Below, piece after piece: positions 14,193 to 15,508 of a stretch of DNA of 15,508 nt. Below the pieces are notes generated by a model that was not told where the DNA came from, did not search any database, and was given only the letters and a program-made list of their open reading frames with translations. Each line of letters begins with the position of its first letter. The first letter of the stretch is position 1. Both the position numbers and the translations under genes were made by a program. This stretch comes from Streptosporangiaceae bacterium (GTDB lineage: Bacteria > Actinomycetota > Actinomycetes > Streptosporangiales > Streptosporangiaceae): the NCBI GenBank assembly GCA_030041195.1, contig JASHOI010000078.1, forward strand, positions 1-15,508, read 5' to 3'.

Positions 14193-14945
14193 TCAGTCAC
14201 CCGATGGCCCGTCGCTCGCCCCCGCATGGACACGCCGGACGAGGTAGTCCCAGGATCGAAGCAGGTACGCGTCGGACTCCGCGTGCGCATAACGCCCGCC
14301 CGGTTGCTGCACGGCCGCCGCGACGCCGCCGGCCGCCGTCGCCAGGATCTGGAGGCGGCAGGCGCGTTCCAGCAGGACCGCGTTCATGACCGCGGTGGCA
14401 ACGCTCGACCCGACCGTGACGATGCCGTGGCCGACGAGGAACAGCGCCCGGGAGCCGCCGAGGCACTCGGCCACGGCCGCGCCGAGCTCGGCCGTGTTGA
14501 TCAGGCCCACCGGGCGCTCGAAACGCGGGACGCCCGCGGCGAACATTCCCGCGGAGTTCGAGAACGCGTGCAGCGGCTGACCGGAAGCGGCAAGAGCGAT
14601 CGCGCAGGGCGGATGGCAATGCACGACGCTGTCGATATCATCGCGAGCCCGCAGGATTTCGGTGTGCAGCGGGTACTCGAACGGCGCGGAAAGAGAGCCC
14701 GCTATGCAGCGGCCCTCGGAATCGATGAGGATTATGTCCTCGCCGGAAACCTCGTCAAATCCCCGCCCGCCTGCTTTCAGCCAAAAACCGCGGCCACTTG
14801 GGTCACGCCGCGAGACATGTCCCCAGACGGGGTCACCGTGGTCGCCCGAGCCGAGTACGTGGCAGCCGGTGACGATGTCGCTCGCTGGCGACGGGGAATC
14901 GTGCACCGTCATGCCGGTACTGCTGCGCTCATCAATTACTACCAT
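14193..14945 (-). CDS. Class II aldolase/adducin family protein (FucA/AraD-like)
   Basis: This 250-residue protein has the zinc-dependent aldolase core. The catalytic Glu is E96 in YPLHTE. The zinc ligands are H109 and H111 in VVHCHPP and H173 in LVGHGIVT, matching E73, H92, H94 and H155 of L-fuculose-1-phosphate aldolase. Known members cleave sugar phosphates, epimerise ribulose-5-phosphate, or act on non-phosphorylated acids. The active site appears complete. The ATG at 14945 has a GAAGGG about 10 nt upstream; M12 is an alternative without any ribosome site. It is the first gene of the transporter operon, 1 nt before the permease, so it probably processes the imported compound. No kinase is present in the window, so the phosphorylated form of the substrate would have to be made elsewhere, or the aldolase uses an unphosphorylated compound. 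Confidence 0.9.
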   Translation of the reverse strand: MVVIDERSSTGMTVHDSPSPASDIVTGCHVLGSGDHGDPVWGHVSRRDPSGRGFWLKAGGRGFDEVSGEDIILIDSEGRCIAGSLSAPFEYPLHTEILRARDDIDSVVHCHPPCAIALAASGQPLHAFSNSAGMFAAGVPRFERPVGLINTAELGAAVAECLGGSRALFLVGHGIVTVGSSVATAVMNAVLLERACRLQILATAAGGVAAAVQQPGGRYAHAESDAYLLRSWDYLVRRVHAGASDGPSGD

Positions 14946-15139
14946 TCTCTGCGGACCCTTCAGGCGCGATCACAGCTCATCTGGATCGCACGCTTGAGCC
15001 TTCGCGGCATGCACGGCTGAAGTCACGGAATCTCGCGGATACTCGGCGCTGCCAATCCGGTAACCTCATGCTTAGGGGGCCAATACTCGTCTCCGCACCT
15101 TGTTTGTGCAGGGAGGCTACCCCAATTGCTACGAACGTG

Positions 15140-15160
15140 CGTGCAAGCTAAGCTTGCACG
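15140..15160. promoter_or_regulatory. 21-bp perfect palindrome, candidate operator of the transporter operon
   Basis: The arms CGTGCAAGCT (15140-15149) and AGCTTGCACG (15151-15160) are perfect inverted copies around a single A at 15150. The centre lies about 205 bp upstream of the aldolase start. Such an odd-length, high-quality palindrome in front of an uptake operon is typical of a site for a dimeric regulator (for example LacI, GntR or DeoR families). Which family cannot be said, and no regulator gene is in the window. Confidence 0.6.
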
Positions 15161-15264
15161 GCGCAGCCGACCGCATCCGCCGGTGATCTGGGTAACGCGA
15201 TCGGGTGAGTCCCGTGTTTCGAGCCGGGGCGACCGCAGGGCACGATTCTATAACGATCTATCTC

Positions 15265-15274
15265 CGATATATCG
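15265..15274. repeat. 10-bp AT-rich palindrome
   Basis: CGATATATCG is perfectly self-complementary and lies in the AT-richest patch of the window. A TAGAAT box on the minus strand (15250-15245) is nearby, but no -35 is seen at a proper distance. It may be part of a promoter or regulator site, or chance. Confidence 0.3.
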
Positions 15275-15292
15275 ACGAGTATCAATAACGCT

Positions 15293-15334
15293 GCTGGCCG
15301 GGGCCTCCCAGTCGCTGGCCGGGGGCTGGCCGGG
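15293..15334 (+). repeat. Three short direct repeats of GCTGGCCGGG
   Basis: Copies start at 15293, 15314 and 15325. The first two share 11 bases (GCTGGCCGGGG); the third shares 10. The second and third copies are directly adjacent. The third copy also forms the left arm of the hairpin at 15325-15358. Confidence 0.6.
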
Positions 15335-15358
15335 TGGTCTTTCAGCGGGCCGGCCAGC
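15325..15358 (-). terminator. GC-rich hairpin, possible terminator of a leftward gene
   Basis: The arms GCTGGCCGG (15325-15333) and CCGGCCAGC (15350-15358) are perfect inverted copies with a 16-nt loop. The hairpin lies 54 bp past the possible stop codon at 15413-15415 of a leftward frame. GC-rich hairpins without a T-run are common terminators in actinomycetes. The role is inferred from position. Confidence 0.35.
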
Positions 15359-15412
15359 AGCTGCCCACCAGGAGGGCACGGCCGCCGCCTGCCCGGAGCG
15401 CGTGGCTACCTG

Positions 15413-15508
15413 CTAGGACGGCACGGCGACTGCCGGCTGGGACGGCGCCGCCACCCCGTCGGGGCCTGAGCCCGGGCGCGGTGCGGCCCGCCGGGCGCTG
15501 GCTCGCCG
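15413..15508 (-). CDS. Possible 3' end of a leftward gene (partial, weak)
   Basis: A minus-strand frame is open from the window edge to a TAG at 15415-15413, giving 31 residues rich in Arg, Ala, Pro and Gly and ending AVAVPS. Third positions are mostly G or C. It could be the disordered C-terminus of a protein encoded beyond the window, and the hairpin at 15325-15358 would then be its terminator. The stretch is too short to recognise a family, and in DNA this GC-rich open frames arise by chance. Confidence 0.3.
   Translation of the reverse strand, partial: RRASARRAAPRPGSGPDGVAAPSQPAVAVPS

Larger units (their letters stand above)
14946..15412. other. Gene-free stretch upstream of the transporter operon
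   Basis: This 467-bp stretch has no reading frame I would accept. It holds, from left to right: a likely 5' leader of the aldolase operon; the 21-bp palindrome at 15140-15160; an AT-richer patch at about 15240-15290 with the self-complementary CGATATATCG at 15265-15274; and GC-rich short repeats with a hairpin at 15293-15358. I could not identify a convincing -35/-10 pair for the leftward operon by eye. Confidence 0.6.

Noticed and set aside
13082..14389. 435-codon plus-strand frame opposite the permease gene
   Set aside because: It is His/Asp/Arg-rich, the typical antisense image of hydrophobic permease codons.
15126..15416. 96-codon plus-strand frame starting at TTG
   Set aside because: It runs through the palindrome, the AT-rich patch and the repeats, has no Shine-Dalgarno and shows no family resemblance.
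1..15508. tRNA, rRNA, CRISPR array, insertion sequence or attachment site
   Set aside because: I looked for repeat-spacer patterns, transposase or integrase motifs and tRNA arms and saw none that hold up; a covariance-model scan was not possible.

Overview
The window is GC-rich DNA with strong G/C at third codon positions, many GTG starts, several apparently leaderless genes, a PIG-L (MshB/Mca-type) deacetylase and a Ser-rich lipoprotein. Together these point to an actinomycete chromosome. No rRNA, tRNA, phage gene, transposase or CRISPR array is visible, and nothing fixes the genus.

Left region (1-6787): two divergent operons leave from a 253-bp intergenic region. The leftward one reads aldehyde dehydrogenase, L-2-hydroxyglutarate oxidase (LhgO-like), amidohydrolase-2 family protein, and a thiamine-diphosphate enzyme of the acetolactate synthase type that is cut by the window start. 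Its genes overlap or are separated by 8-19 nt. The rightward one is an alpha/beta hydrolase followed after 4 nt by a short MetE-C-like zinc protein with a complete His-Cys-Glu-Cys site. The set looks like a catabolic pathway that ends in acid or 2-oxoacid products. Its substrate cannot be read from the sequence.

Middle region (6788-10270): all genes are on the plus strand. A VapBC-like toxin-antitoxin pair is preceded by a perfect inverted repeat. Next come an alpha/beta hydrolase, a two-domain GNAT acyltransferase and a PIG-L deacetylase. Three of these five genes lack a convincing Shine-Dalgarno sequence, and the PIG-L gene has a -10 box placed exactly for a leaderless transcript.

Right region (10276-14945, leftward): a CUT2-type sugar or small-polyol uptake operon, in transcription order class II aldolase, permease, lipoprotein substrate-binding protein, double-domain ATPase. 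The ATPase has complementary degenerate motifs, so only one composite ATP site should be active. Upstream of the operon lies a 21-bp palindrome (15140-15160) that is a good operator candidate. The last ~550 bp hold no gene I can firmly support. They contain the palindrome, an AT-richer patch, short GC-rich direct repeats with a hairpin, and possibly the 3' end of another leftward gene.

No regulator gene and no sugar kinase are present in the window.
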